From assembly GCA_029990175.1 (NCBI GenBank), contig JARKIP010000065.1, positions 24,468,501-24,532,500 of the forward strand: a stretch of 64,000 bases of DNA, in the 5' to 3' direction. Under the pieces are notes generated by a model. That model was not told where the DNA came from. It made no database searches and worked only from the letters and a program-made list of their open reading frames with translations. Position 1 is the stretch's first letter, and the number at the start of each line of letters is the position of its first letter. Shown piece by piece: positions 39,580 to 52,106 of this stretch. Origin of the DNA: Petunia secreta (lineage: Eukaryota; Streptophyta; Magnoliopsida; Solanales; Solanaceae). A program made the position numbers and the translations under genes.

Positions 39580-42500
39580 TCCTCCGCTTCTTGAGAATAT
39601 TTCCTTCTCTAAATCGAGCCCTCTTCAGTCTCTGATGCTTGGCCTACAACACAAGGAGTTAAGTTAGCAACATTAAAGGTGTTGGACACATTATACTCAC
39701 TTGGGAGGTCAATCACATAGGCACTGTTGTTGATTTTGCTCAGCACTTGAAACAGACAATCTCCTCAGGAGCCAACTTTCCTTTCCTTTGGTTCGGAAGT
39801 CGTTCCTTTCGGAAGTTAATCCACGCCCAATATCCCTTCTTTAACTCCAACTTCTTACTCCCCTTATTTTTCTTCGATGCCACTTTGGCATAAGTTTCCT
39901 CGAGGTTCTTCTTCACCTTTGCATGCAACTCGATAAAGGCAGTGGCTCGTCGAGTACCTTCAAAATTAATAACAGAATCTCGAGGCAATGGGGTTAAATC
40001 AAGTGGAATCAAAGGGTTAAAACCATACACACATTCGAACGGAGTCATTCCAATCATTCGATGCACTGTTCGATTGTATGCAAATTCCATCACGGGCAAA
40101 CGACCAGCCCAGTTTCCAACCTTACCTTGGTCATAGCTCGAAGCAGAACTCCCAAGGTTCGGTTAACTACCTCGGTCTGTCCATCAGCCTGAGGATGGTG
40201 AGACGTCGAAAATAGTAATTTGGTGCCCATAGACATTTCCAAAAATGACTCAAGAACTTCGAGTCTCGATCACTCACAATAGTACGAGGCACACCATATA
40301 ATTTCAACACATTAGAAATAAATAAAGTATCTACATGTTGTGCATCATCACACTTTTTGCAATGAATAAAGTGAGCCATTTTGGAAAAACGGTCCACGAC
40401 AATGAAGATGCTATCATGTCCTCTCCCCGACCTCGATAACCCCAAAACAAAATCCATGGATATATCAATCCACGGTCGATCAGGTATAGGTAATGGAGTA
40501 TACAAACTATGGGGGTTGGACCTCGATTTAGCTTTCTTGCAAACGAGACAAGCATTGCAAAGCCTTTCCACATCTTACGCATTTTACACCAATGGAACTG
40601 CTGGACAAGATTTCAAGAGTTTTATCGACACCGAAGTGTCCCATCAAGCATCCGGAGTGAGCTCCTCAGACCAAGAGCTCTCTCCACGATGACACTGGCA
40701 CAAAAACCCTCCCATTCTTGAAGAGGTAGCCATCGTGCACTGATATTTGTCAACCCTTCGGCCACTCAAGATTGCATCAGGAACATATTTTAGCTTGGGA
40801 TCATCCTCATACCTCGACTTTATGCTTTCGAATCCCATGAGCCTCGAGGCGAGAGTGGTTGCTAAGGCAAATTTCCTCGGTAGCGCATCGGCCACGACAT
40901 TGTCCTTTCCCTTTTTGTAATGAATTACATAAGGAAAGCTCTCAATAAATTCCACCCACTTGGCATGTCTTCGATTTAATTTTTCCTGGCCTCGGAGATG
41001 TTTCAAAGATTCATGATCACTTTTAATCACAAACGCTCTCGGCCATAAATAATGCTTCTAATGGGCAAGTGCTCGAACAATGGCATACAACTCCCTGTCA
41101 TACGTAGAGTAATTCAAGGTTGCACCATTAAGCTTTTCACTGAAGTAAGCGATCGACTTTGATTCTTGCATAAGCACTCCTCCGATCCCAACTCCGGACG
41201 CATCACATTTGACCTCAAATGCTTTGCCAAAGTCAGGAAGTTGCACCGACGGGGCAGAATTTAACCTCCGTTTCAACTCTTGGAAAGCCCTCTCTTGGGA
41301 CTCTCCCCACACAAACGGATGGTCTTTCTTTACCAGCTCGGTCAAAGGAGCAGCCACGGTGCAAAAGTCACGAACAAACCTTCGGTAAAAGCTAGCTAAG
41401 CCATGGAAGCTACGAACTTGAGAAACCGAGGTTGGAGTCGGCCAATCTTTGATAGCCTCGACTTTTGACTCTTTGACTTCAAGACCATTAGCACTCACAA
41501 CAAGTCCTAGAAAGACTACACGCTCGACACAGAAGGCACACTTCTTGAAGTTAGCATATTACTTCTCTTCTCTAAGTTTTTCAAGCATAAGCCTAAGGTG
41601 TTCGACATGTTCTTCCACAGATTTACTATAAAAGTATGTCATAGAAGTAAATGACAACAAACTTATTTATGAACGGTTTTAACACATGGTTCATCAGTCG
41701 CATGAATGTGCTCAGTGTATTAGAGAGGCCAAAAGGCATCACTAACCATTCATAGAGACCGAATTTGGTCTTGAATGCAGTTTTCCACTCGTCTTCGGGT
41801 TTCATTCGGATTTGGTGGTAACCGGACATGAGGTCTATCTTTGAAAAACGTGAAGAACCACTTAACTCATCGAGCATGTCATCTAATCGAGGGATATGAT
41901 GACGATACTTTACCGTAATTTTGTTGACTGCTCGGGAATCAACACACATTCGCCATGTTCCATCTTTCTTCAGGACAAGGATAACAGGAACGGCGCAAGG
42001 ACTTAAGCTCTCTCGAACAAGGCCCTTGTTCAGCAATTCATCCACCTGTCTTTAGAGCTCTTTGGTGTCTTCGGGATTACACTGGTGTGCAGGTTTGTTG
42101 GGGATCAGAGACCCCAGTACGAATTCAATTTGGTGCTCGATTGCTCTCTATGGAGGTAATCCACCTGGCATTTCTTTGGGAAACATGTCTCTGAAGTCCT
42201 ACAAAACACTTTCTACAGCACTAGGCAAAGGGTTATCATTAGAAAAATCATTATTAGAGTTTGGAAGGATACCCTAGCGCACGAGGCAAATCATCATTTG
42301 ACTTGTGTCGTTGCCTCGTAAGTTTTCACCCGATTGCATAATTACACAGATGTTGTTGACCACGGGTGGTGGAGTCATAGCTTTAGCCACAATTGGTACT
42401 CCGATAGGAGTCTTTGCTTTGGCCACTTGTTTCACCTCTTTAATCTATTTATAGTCCTCGATGACTTGTTTCGGAGACAAAGGTTTGAGTATAAAACTCT

Positions 42501-42790
42501 CCCCTCAGAGCTTAGAAGTTTTAAGTGTTGGTTCGACCGTTGTGGATAACGAATCGATCATACTGCCACGGTCGCCAAAGAATCAAGCTTGCATCGGGAC
42601 CACATCAAACATCATCTCATCATGATTAACCCCCTTTAAAATTTGATCAATACTTGCTTTGCCATTCTTAATTCTACACGCTCATTCAACCACTGGAGCT
42701 TGTATGAATGGGGATGCTTGGTCGTAGGTAGACCCATTTGCGAAACCAAAGTTTGGCTTACACATTCGAACAGCTGCCTAAATCAATGAT
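39580..42790 (-). pseudogene. B2 pol, degenerate
   Basis: Pieces in order on the minus strand: protease region (about 42500-42790, badly broken), RT (42045-41626), RNase H (41498-41058 and 41030-40850), HHCC and integrase core (40700-40167) and integrase tail (40099-39740, ending at SKINNSAYVIDLP-like residues). The RT catalytic motif reads IYFYD where siblings have VYFDD, so one catalytic Asp is lost. Several shifts and stops separate the frames. Confidence 0.88.
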
Positions 42791-42799
42791 CATCGAACA

Positions 42800-43741
42800 C
42801 ACCTTCCCCTTCATCGAGCATTACCAAAATATGACGAGTCGGACAGTCTCTTGCCATATGACCATAACCTCTACACTTGTGACACTGAATTTTTGAGACA
42901 CTGGGAGTATTGAGTTGATCTTTATATCCCATGTCTTTGGAGTGGTTAACAGTCACTCCCTTCTCGAAAGGTTTCTTTTTATCACGGCTGATGTTGGCAT
43001 TTGTTGGGTTCGGACTCCTCCATTATTTATCTCGGTTCGAAGGAGTTGAAGTACTGACTCCTCGATACCGGCTTGCTTTGTCGTCTTTCACCCATTTCTC
43101 ATTATCAACGGCTGCATGAAACACATCTTCCAAAGTTTGATACACATGCAGCCTCAATTGAGATGACAAATCTCGAGCCAAGCCATTTTTCAATCGAATG
43201 ATGGCTTGCTCGTCATCTTCTTCCATATCAAGAGCCAATCGAATTATTTCGAACTCATCATAGTATTCTTCAACTGATTTGGACCCTTAATTCAACTCGA
43301 AGAGCTTCCGAAGTTGTTCATGCCGATATTTGGCATTCACATATGTAGTATCCATTGCTCTTTTCAATTGCAACCATGTGGTGATCTCGGGATAAGCATT
43401 ATTTCACCTAAGTCTTTTCTCAGCCTCCCATCACGTTGATGCATATGCTTCGAACGAAGCAATAGCATGTGCAACTTTTCTCTCTTCGGTCATCTCATTT
43501 GTTTCAAAGATTCATTCCAATCGAATCTTCCAATCAAGATATCGGTCCAGATCACTTGTTCCTCTGAAAGGTGGAATAGTGATCTTGAGACTATTCAAGT
43601 TTGAATTACGAGCACCTCGGATCGGTTCCGGATACTCATCATAATAGTCATCAGTCTCACGCTCAAAATATCGATCAACATTTGCAGCTCGCCCATGACC
43701 TCAGAAATTTCCACGACCTCGTTGAACCAACGGTGGCTCAT
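42800..43741 (-). pseudogene. B2 gag, degenerate and truncated
   Basis: CCHC knuckle (CHKCRGYGHMARDC) intact at about 42835-42890. Capsid C-terminal part at 43238-43023 (EEDDEQAIIRLKNGLARDLS). Upstream capsid around 43450-43600 has stops. The N-terminal part is separated by the A3 insertion at 43742. Confidence 0.85.
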
Positions 43742-44663
43742 TGATGCGGGGAAAATTGGAGCCAAAGCACTAACCATCAAGAACCAAGCATGAGGGCACA
43801 AAGGATCCAAGGCAAGGGCTCTGGAGGAGGGTTTGAACGAACGGTAGCTCATTGATGCGGGGCAAATTGGAGCCAAAGTGCTAACCATCAAGAGCCAAGC
43901 ATGAGGGCAGAAAGGATCCAAGGCAAGGGCTCCGGAGGAGGGTTCGAGAGTGACTTGAAGATCATGCATTGGAGCACCATGGAAGGAGGACCATTGAGAC
44001 CACAAGGAGAGGCTCAAATGACACAAAGTGAGGCACTTCAAAAGGCTTCAGGAAGGGGGTGACCGCCTCCCACAATGGGCGGACCGCCTAGTGAAGTTTG
44101 AACTCTCTGGATTTTGAAGGGGCGGACCGCCCCTGTGCAATGGGCGGACCGCCCACTCCACTGTGGAACGCCACCAAGCTATGTAGAGGTGGACCGCCTC
44201 CCTTAATGGGCGGGGCGCCTAGTTTGCTGAGATCCCATTCGAGTTTCCTACTATTTTGTGGTGTAATTCCAACTATAGCCCTAAGTGACTTGTATTGTTT
44301 TGACTAGACTTAGGGGATTTTAGATATTTCAATTAGAAGTGTGGTGAACCTATAAATACCACATTTAGTCATTTTATTTGATTAGCTAGTTTTGAAGATA
44401 AAATTGAGAAGATAGAATAGGCTTGGCCATTCTTGTTGAAGCTTGAGCTTCATGTATCTCTTAGTTGGAATCCATGGTGGATCACTGCTAGTGTGACCCC
44501 GTTAGTGGTTCAAGTCTCTTTCTCCCTTTGAATCAATCTACTTGGTTAGTTTGATTCGTTCTTTCTTCTATTTTTGTTCTTCTCCGTCCCATATTTCTTT
44601 GATCTCGTGTTTATCTTTTGCTTCCGTTACTTGTTGTTGCTTCCGCATATTTACCCCAAATCG
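43742..44663 (+). mobile_element. 5' LTR of A3 with 111-bp duplicated start
   Basis: Two LTR starts TGATGCGGGG, at 43742 and 43853, each preceded by a similar flank (ggtggctcat and ggtagctcat). The second is the start of the complete LTR of about 810 bp. Contains the shared cttgaagatcatgcattgg block at about 43953, five ggcggaccgcc-type palindromes at 44060-44222 and a TATA box (tataaata) at 44351-44358. The end reads ccccaaatcg rather than the expected catca. Confidence 0.88.
44351..44358 (+). promoter_or_regulatory. LTR TATA box (A3)
   Basis: tataaata followed by ccacatttagtc, as in the other A LTRs. Confidence 0.6.
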
Positions 44664-44666
44664 GTT

Positions 44667-44678
44667 TGGTATCAGAGT
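44667..44678 (+). other. Primer binding site, tRNA-iMet type (A3)
   Basis: tggtatcagagt, one change at the last base compared with the consensus in B1 and C. Confidence 0.85.
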
Positions 44679-45705
44679 AAGGCTCGGGTTTTGTTCTTAT
44701 GAATCCACGTTCCTTGTTCATCGTATCTTTACTTTATTGTTCTTGTTTTTATTGTTCTTGTAAAAGAAGAAAAAATAAAAAAGCTTAAAAAGTGAAAAAT
44801 ACAAAAAAATCTTATTGTGGATTGGATTTGATGATCCATTGATTTTTTGATATCGGGGATTGATCTATGATGATTACCCGTTGATTTGGTACCCTTGTTA
44901 TATGACTTGGTTTAGAGACTCAAAAGTTGAAAAATAAAAAATCCCAAAATTGAAAAACCCTTGAATTTGATTGAAATTTCTTGATTTGGATTCGTTATGG
45001 CTTGGGTGTTTATATAAATCATTGTGGATTGATTGTGGTAGTTGAAAACACATTGGGGTACCTTTGGATTGGAAAAACACCTTTAAAACATTGGAGATTC
45101 GGGTGCAAAAGAACCAAAAACGCATTTTGTGAAGCTGCTGAAGGTTGCAGTAGGCGGACCGCCCCTGTGACTAGGTGGATCGCCCACTTTTTGGGCTGCT
45201 CTGTGAACTTTTGGCAAGCGGACCGCCCCTGTGTCTAGGTGGACCGCCCACCCCTGAAGGGTGGCCGGGTAGTTTCGTTTCGTGTCTTTTTGTGTTCCGT
45301 TTGCTTCCGTACTTCTTGGTTAGTGTTTCTAAGGTATTTGTCCTACCTTATTAACACTAATCTTTGATCCTTTATGGTGTTTTGTGTCTTGGAGTCTTTA
45401 CTTGAAGCTGTAGAACTTGCTTTCTTCAAGTGCGCATTTAAATAGCTTCCGTACGTCGAGTCACATAAACTCCATTACGTACCATTACTTGGGTGCATTA
45501 GTTGATTGATCTTGCCATTATGATTACTAAGAGACAAGAAGGTCTTGAGTGGAAAAAGGCTTGAGCGGTGAGAATAATAGATTGTGGTCATAAAAGCCAA
45601 CGACCTTGAGTGTATGCACGAGTGGAAAGAAAATTGAGTGACATCTTTTGAGTGATACACGTGAGGGAGTGAATTTGTGAGGTCCTTAACTCTTTGGATA
45701 CAACT
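44679..45705 (+). other. A3 untranslated leader
   Basis: GC palindromes (aggcggaccgcc and variants) at about 45152-45250 repeat the U3 motif. A block with cgagtcacataaactcc lies near 45457 and gtgagggagtg at 45661, 45 bp before the ORF. No credible gene. Confidence 0.7.
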
Positions 45706-48466
45706 ATGGCTTCGGATGACGATTGTGGAGGGTATGACTCATGCAGAGATGATGGAGACTATGGTTCCTATGATGGTGATGATGGGTATTGCTATGACGA
45801 ATCGGGGAACCAAGGCTCATATGAGGATGAAGCGGGTCACTATGTTGATTATGAAGACGAAGAAGACTATGAAGCTTGCAAAAATGAGTATGAAGATCCC
45901 TATGCTTCTAGTCAAGGAATTGAATATGGTGACGCTTCAAGGTATGATGATCCTACTTACTCTTCTTGTGATGAATTTGTGCATGATGATAGTGATATTG
46001 GGAGAATCGATAATGAGGTTGATTATATGGATTGTTCATTTTCATCTTCTCTTGGTGTTGCTAATGGTGTATAAGGGAGTAGTAGAGGGCCTTCCATTAG
46101 TATCGAAGGAGGTGGTGGTTGTTCCATGGGAAGGGAGAAGCTTGCATATCCTATTTGTGCTAAACGGCTTGATGCTTCTAACTCCCATGTGAAGGGTGGA
46201 ATGAGAAATGGTGTTGCTCTTACTACTAATGGGGTGTATTGCTCTAGTAGTGGTGGTAGGAGTGGTGCTATAGGCTATGGAACCAAGGCGAGAGGCACTT
46301 ATGGGTTCCATAATGGTACTCCTTCCTCGACTTTCAACAACACTTCTAATGTTAGAAGAGTAACGGGAAGTGGAAGTTATCCTAGTAGTGTTGCTAGGAG
46401 AGGAGGGATAAGGGAGATTCAAGTTGATAGTGATGGTTTTCTTGAACTTCCAAGCTCTTACTTGGATGATCCTATACGAGACTTGGGTCTAAGGAGGTTT
46501 GTTGTTAAGGTGGTAGGTAATGAAGGGTACTTGCTCAAGATTGGTGATACCGATGCCAATTGTATTAGCACCTCTTTGGTTGATAGGTTAAGGATACCAT
46601 GCCATAAGCTAGAGCATCCGTATGAGTATGATGGAGTGTGGGTTACCAAGGAGGCTCGAGTACTCATATCTCATAGGAATTATAACTGTTATGTGTGGTG
46701 TGATGTGTATCCTATGCAACATTGTGATGTGCGGTTAGGTGAGACATGGTTGCAAGACAAGAAGGTGTGATATGTTCTTGTGAATGATAGGTATTATGTG
46801 AGCAAGGGCCAAAGAATTTATGACTTTGAGCCTCTTGGAGCAAAGATCAAGTTACCTCCTAGTACATCTTCTAGGCCTATGCAAAAAGGAAGAGCAAGTA
46901 TTTCAATCCAAGGATGAAATGGAGCAAATAAGAAGTCCTACAATCACAAGAAATGGTGGGACTAGTGCAAGAAAAGAGTTGACGATTGTCAACAAGGTGA
47001 ACTCCACGCCACAAGCTCCAAAGCCAAGTGGTTCACCAACAAAGAAGAAGGATAGCTCAAGTGATGAGTTTCTTAGTCCTAGATTCCGGGTTGATGTTAA
47101 GAGTCCACCTACTCCGGCTATGGGTATACTTGGGCCTCACCCAACTCACCCGAATATGAGTGACAAAAGATTGAGAGGAGTAAGGGAGTGACCGGTGACA
47201 TTCCTCGAGTGGAAAAAGGAGAGTGTATTGAGTGATGTGAGTGGGATGTCACCACCCGAATCTACACCCGACCTTGAAAAGAAAATGAGGAAAAGAGAGA
47301 GGGAAAAAGAATCATTGAGAGTGAGGACACTCCTTATTCTAAACTTAACACTTTATCTTTTTCTTCTACTTGTATGAATAGTTGTGTAGGTACTCTTAGA
47401 GGCAAACTAATGGAGCTTCAATCATGTTCTAAGAAGGATGGACAAGGTGAAGAAAATCTTCAATGTGAGCTTCAAGGTGAAGAGCCAATTCATGACACTT
47501 CAAGTGCATTGAGTGAGCTAGATGGTCACTCAAAGGTATGTTATAGTTCTTCCCTTGAATATGCTACTTCCTTGTCTCATGGTAGTATTTGTGATAACTC
47601 AACACTAGTTGATGATTTGTATGAATGTGTTTGCAACTAGTGAAGAGTCACTGGGTCATCTTGTGTGTGATTGTGAACCACTTGTTGAGAGGTATGATAT
47701 GCCACATCATGATGTGAGCTTGATTTTAATTGAACCTCTCTTCAGTGAAGATTGTCTAGTTGACCTGGCTTGTGAACCTTGTTAGGACACCCCACCTATA
47801 TTTGATAAAGAGAAAGATGAGTTGAATGAATACCCTATCCTTTCCCTTGATGAATTGCTTGATAATGATGGACCTTTGTGTTGTAGTGGAGGATGGTAGT
47901 GACCTTGAGGAGTCCCTAGTGGATGAGATGGATCGAATTGTATTAGATGACTCCTCAAGTATGGATGATGACTCTAGTTTTGATGCCTCACCTTTGATGG
48001 GTAGTAGGTTTGTTTTCTCTAACCCTTTGTTTGAAGAGGATTTTCAAAAAGGTGATGGTGAATATCAAACTAGAGAAGAGTTTGGATTTAAACCTCTATG
48101 GTTTGGAAAGTTGAACTCTATAGACAGTCCATTATTTGGAACTCCAAGTGAGATGAGTGGTCTTGATATTGGGTATGTTGGACTAGCTTCTAGTAGTCCT
48201 AGCCTTCATTGTATGGACTATAATGATGAAGAATCTATTTTGGAGACCTTCCTTGAGAGTTTGCCTAGTGAGGAAGATTGTCTTATAGATGGATTTGGAG
48301 GTGAGAATGTCGCTCTTGGTGTGTGTAAGAGTGCTTCCAAGAAGTGGAGTAGAGTATTTGATGTTAGTTGCCAATTGAACTATTTTGTTTACTCCACCCC
48401 ATATGTTGATCACACCTTGGGTGTTGAGCATGCCAAAGCAAATGAGTCACATTGTGATAGTAATGC
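45706..48466 (+). pseudogene. A-family acidic ORF (A3), part before D
   Basis: Start MASDDDCGGYDSC at 45706. The acidic Tyr/Asp/Gly head ends at a TAA near 46072 (CAA in A2). The Gly/Ser region and protease-like segment follow in one frame (46126-46770) with LVDRLRIPCHKLEHPYEY, YVWCDVYPMQHCDVRLGE and TWLQDKKV. In the place of the catalytic DSG it has IGDTDANC. The middle part (SPRFRVDVKSPPTP) is at 46820-47380, then the tail at 47374-47640 and 47826-48466. Frameshifts separate these pieces. Agreement with A2 over the whole length, including the protease-like fold without its active site, argues that this protein was maintained after losing protease activity. Confidence 0.8.
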
Positions 48467-49300
48467 TGATAAGGAGCAAACCACCACAAGGTCCTTTACT
48501 AGAAGCCAAGCCAAAGCACTTCATGATGCTCACCTTCACTTGGTATGGAAAGGCTTGGACGGGAAGATGAGTGCTCCGCAACGACCTTGAAGATGATGCA
48601 CTGGAGCGCCATGGAAGGAGGACCGCTTAGGCTCCAAGGGGAGCCACCCAAAGCTCATTTCGAAGCACCCAAACATATCCCAAGAGGGGGCGGAGAGCCC
48701 CTTGAAGAGGGCGGAGCGCCTACATGAAAAGGGGGTCAAAATCGGCTAAGTATGGAATGCTTGTTCTCTGGATTTTGGAAGGGCGGAGCACCCCAGTGCA
48801 GGGGCGGGCGCCCCAAGGCTTAGGGCGGGCGCCCTGAGGAGGAGGGTGGAGCGCCCCACCTCTGTTGCAAGCCATCCGAATTTTCCTACTTTTTGTTGTG
48901 AAATTCCAACCTTAGCTTTAACTTAACTCTATTGTTTTAACCCACTTTAAGGGTAATTTAGACATTTCATTTCATGTTGTAGAAGACTATAAGAGTCTTC
49001 ATTGTATCTTGAATTCATTTACACTATTTTGAATACACAAAACTCAAGAGAATTCTCTCTATTGAAACCTATGAATTTTGGCTTGATTTCAATTGGACGA
49101 TTCCAAGTTGAACCTCAAACCTTCCCAATCATTCTATTTGCAAGGACCTCGTGATTCTTGAGGATAGTTGCATAGCGTAGGTGATTCTTTGCAATCGTTC
49201 GGGGTGTAACGAAACATTGTTCTTCGTTGCTACTTGAACAATCGTGTGAGTCTCGTCTCGTTTTTATCTCTTTTTCGCTTTCGTAGTTTACCCCTTATCA
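48467..49300 (+). mobile_element. 5' LTR of D
   Basis: TGATAAGGAGC to CCCCTTATCA. Contains the U3 block with gatgatgcactggag, GC palindromes at 48705-48870, and a core promoter in which an ATAAG core is flanked by GAAGACT and AGTCTTC (about 48982-49000). Confidence 0.93.
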
Positions 49301-49302
49301 GT

Positions 49303-49314
49303 CGGTATCAGAGC
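49303..49314 (+). other. Primer binding site, tRNA-iMet type (D)
   Basis: cggtatcagagc, first base changed from T to C. Confidence 0.85.
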
Positions 49315-50329
49315 AAGGCTAGGGTTACGTTCCTACGAACCCTCGTCCTACTCTTCGTGCTTTGTATCTTTGTTTCTTGTTGTTTTTCATGTTCTTGTTC
49401 TTTGTTTGAAGAAAAAACAAAAAAAAAATACAAAAATTAAAAAATTGCAAAAAAAATTACTAGATCTTGCTTGTTGAAGTGATTTCTTGGTTGTTTGATA
49501 TCGGGGAACGTTCTATGATATTAACCTGTTGTTTTGATACCCCCATTACGTCGATTGGAGTTGTGAATTGAAAATCGAAATTTTTGAAACTCAAAATTTC
49601 TTGAAACCCTTGGAAAAGTTGCTCAAAATCTTGAATCAAGTTTGTTATTGGTTTTTTGTTGATATAAATCATTGGGGTTTGTTTATAGTAGTTGAAATAC
49701 ATTGGGTACCATGGGATTGGAAAAAAAACCTTGAAAACGTTGGAAAATCGGGTGTCAAGAACTAAGAACATGTTCTTGAAGTTGGAGAAGTTCACAGTAG
49801 GGTGGAGCACCCTCCATTTGGGGTGACCGCCCCCATACTTCCTCCACTCTCTGAAGTTTGAGGGCGGACCACCCTGACACAGGGGCAGGCGCCCTTGCCT
49901 AAAGAAGGTGTCCGGGTAGTTTGTTTCTTAAGTTTTCGTATTTTCTTTGCTTCCGTTACTTCCGGTTAGTACGTTGAGAGTAATTCTCCTACTCAATTAG
50001 TACTAATTCATTGAGCGCATAGAATATTCGTGCGTGTTGGTGGGTGATAAATTCCAAGAAGACTCGTAGAATTTCCTTGGCTCAAGTGCTCACTTAAAAG
50101 CCGAACGTCCATAGAGTCCCATTAAATCCACTCTTCCGAAAGAGCATTTGGAACTTGTTGAATTGTTTGGATTGTTGAGGTGGTTGTTCAACTCCGAGGA
50201 AGACTTTTGGAATCAAGCTAGAGTGAACCTACCCCAAACTTGAGTGAACCCGAGAGACAATCAAAGTGAGGGAGTGATTGAGGACTTTTACTCTAATCTC
50301 TTCTACTTGTTTTTTATTGTTGTAGGTAC
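49315..50329 (+). other. D untranslated leader
   Basis: A-rich tract near 49415-49455, GC-palindrome variants at 49797-49905, shared block with gagtcccattaaatcc near 50115, gtgagggagtg at 50266, and ttgttgtaggtac just before the gag ATG. No credible gene. Confidence 0.7.
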
Positions 50330-51250
50330 ATGGCGGAAGAAAAGGCAAAGGGTACCATTGACGTTCCAACCGACTTCTTTGCTAATCTATTGGCGGAGGT
50401 GAAGGATTTAAATCTCAAAATGGAGGTTATGGAAAGAGAAAGGACCCCGAGTGTCCCTAAGGATGCCGGAGAAGGCACAAGTGATGATTCAATCATGAAA
50501 CCGGATAAATATGTGGAGCTAGTCCGTCGACAACGGTTGAGGGATGAGGCTCTTGCTAGAGAAATATTGTTGGGCAATCCCCAACCCTTGGGCAACCCCC
50601 AAGGATATTTCCACTCTTAAGGCCCCGAAGAAACATAGCACCCCTTGAGCAAGTTGATGAAGCTCAAGAAGGGGAGGGTCTCGGACTTCATGATGATTTT
50701 GATGCTCCCTATCTAAATAGGAGAGCAATGAATAGAGGCCGAGGTATAGATGGAGGTCGTGGGCAAGGTCGAGGACCTCCAAGGGCTTTTGTGGGGAGGA
50801 ACTTGAGGCGTGAGTATGATGAGGTTGATGATTACTGCGGGGGTCAACCGGAACCAAACCGTAGGGGTCGTGGCAACAACCTCAATAGTGTGAAGATCAC
50901 TATCCCACCTTTCAAAGGGACTAGTGATCCGGAAGCATTCTTAGAGTGGAAGGTTCCATTGGAGCGGGACTTTGACACGAATGATATGTCCGAGGAGAAG
51001 AAAGCTACTTATGCCATCGCTTCATTTGAGTCCTATGCTTCCACATGGTGGCAATCCGTCAAGCGGTCGAGAAAGAAAAGTTGGGATGCGAATGAATATT
51101 ACTTGGGAAGAATTGAAGGAGGTAATGAGTACCAAATACGTAACACCCAAGTATAGACAAGAGCAACTCAAGAGACTCTATGAATTGAAACAAGGCTACA
51201 AGTCCGTTGATAAGTATTTCAACGAATTTGTGAAAAATCGAATGGCCCTT
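50330..51250 (+). pseudogene. D gag, N-terminal part
   Basis: MAEEKAKGTIDVPTDFFANL, a short coiled region, then a frameshift near 50610, an Arg/Gly-rich stretch (GRGQGRGPPRAFVGR), and the capsid domain (ITIPPFKGTSDPEAFLEWKV, WWQSVKRSRKK). A second shift near 51100 leads to YRQEQLKRLYELKQGYKSV and EFVKNRMAL at the B3 insertion site. Gag forms the particle shell; this copy is broken in two places besides the insertion. Confidence 0.88.
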
Positions 51251-52091
51251 TGATGTAGCCCAAAGTGCTGATCAAGTGCTCGACAATCCGCCGAAGGCAA
51301 TGACTGATCAACCGAGGCCGATGACACGAAGCCAAGCCAAGTTGCTCCATGACGTGCACATTCAGTTGGCTTGGCCGGGAGGAAGCATGTGTTCGGATGA
51401 AGAATTGCGAAGTGCTAAAACCGAGGGCTACATCTTTAAATTTGAGCCCGAGGAAAAAGTGACCGAACACCTACTTTTGGCGCTGAGTAGCACAGAGCTG
51501 AACACAACAACTTGTGTTCGAAGTTAAGTGTGCGCCCGATGACGATTGTGTTCGAGAAAACAACCAAGCACCAAGTCAAGGTTGCCGAACACTCACTTAA
51601 GTGTGATCGAGCAAGAAACCGAGCACCGAAGTCAAGGCTGCCGAACACACTATAGCTTAGCCCTGCGTGGCTTGTTTCTATTGGTCACCTGTGACCATTT
51701 TACTAGTTTGCCCTTAGTATTTCCTATATAAACCTTGTTCCATTTCATTGTAAGTAGCTAGTATTTAAATATTGAGTAATGACTGAAATTGCTGAGAGCA
51801 TTTCTTGTCTTCGATGAGAGCGAACCCCAGTGAGGGAATCTTGGACTTGTGGCTTTCAGTCAATCCGATTGAACATTTTCTCTTTGATCATTCAGTTTGC
51901 AAGAGGCAATGTTCTCTTGAGGATTGTTGCATAGTTTAGGTGATTCTTGACTTTCCTTTCAATCGAGCTTTGAGACAAGTCCCTCACTGTTCTTTCGAAA
52001 CGAAGCAAGTCTTGTCTTGCTTCTATCTTTTTATCTTGTTTTCCGCTGTTGACTCTGTTGCTAGTCTTATCTTCGGATTTGGCTTGCACCA
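51251..52091 (+). mobile_element. 5' LTR of B3
   Basis: TGATGTAGCCC to ggcttgcacca. U3 has six or more ccgaacac/gtgttcg motifs at 51465-51650. TATA box (tatataaa) at 51725-51732. Confidence 0.95.
51725..51732 (+). promoter_or_regulatory. LTR TATA box (B3)
   Basis: tatataaa in ttcctatataaacc. The 3' LTR has the same at 58495-58502. Confidence 0.65.
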
Positions 52092-52094
52092 TCT

Positions 52095-52106
52095 TGGTAT
52101 TAGAGC
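52095..52106 (+). other. Primer binding site, tRNA-iMet type (B3), duplicated junction
   Basis: tggtattagagc with one C-to-T change. caccatcttggtat occurs twice in tandem (from 52088 and from 52110), so the LTR-primer-site junction is partly repeated. Confidence 0.85.

Larger units (their letters stand above)
38814..43741 (-). mobile_element. Ty3/gypsy element B2, 3' part
   Basis: Minus strand: 3' LTR 38814-39579, pol about 39580-42790, gag about 42800-43741, where it is cut by element A3. It is closest to B1 (identical zinc-knuckle flank motifs such as NPENANTV-like and PSALKIQCHKC-like segments). Its 5' LTR should lie beyond the window, on the far side of A3. It is inserted in A4. Confidence 0.88.
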
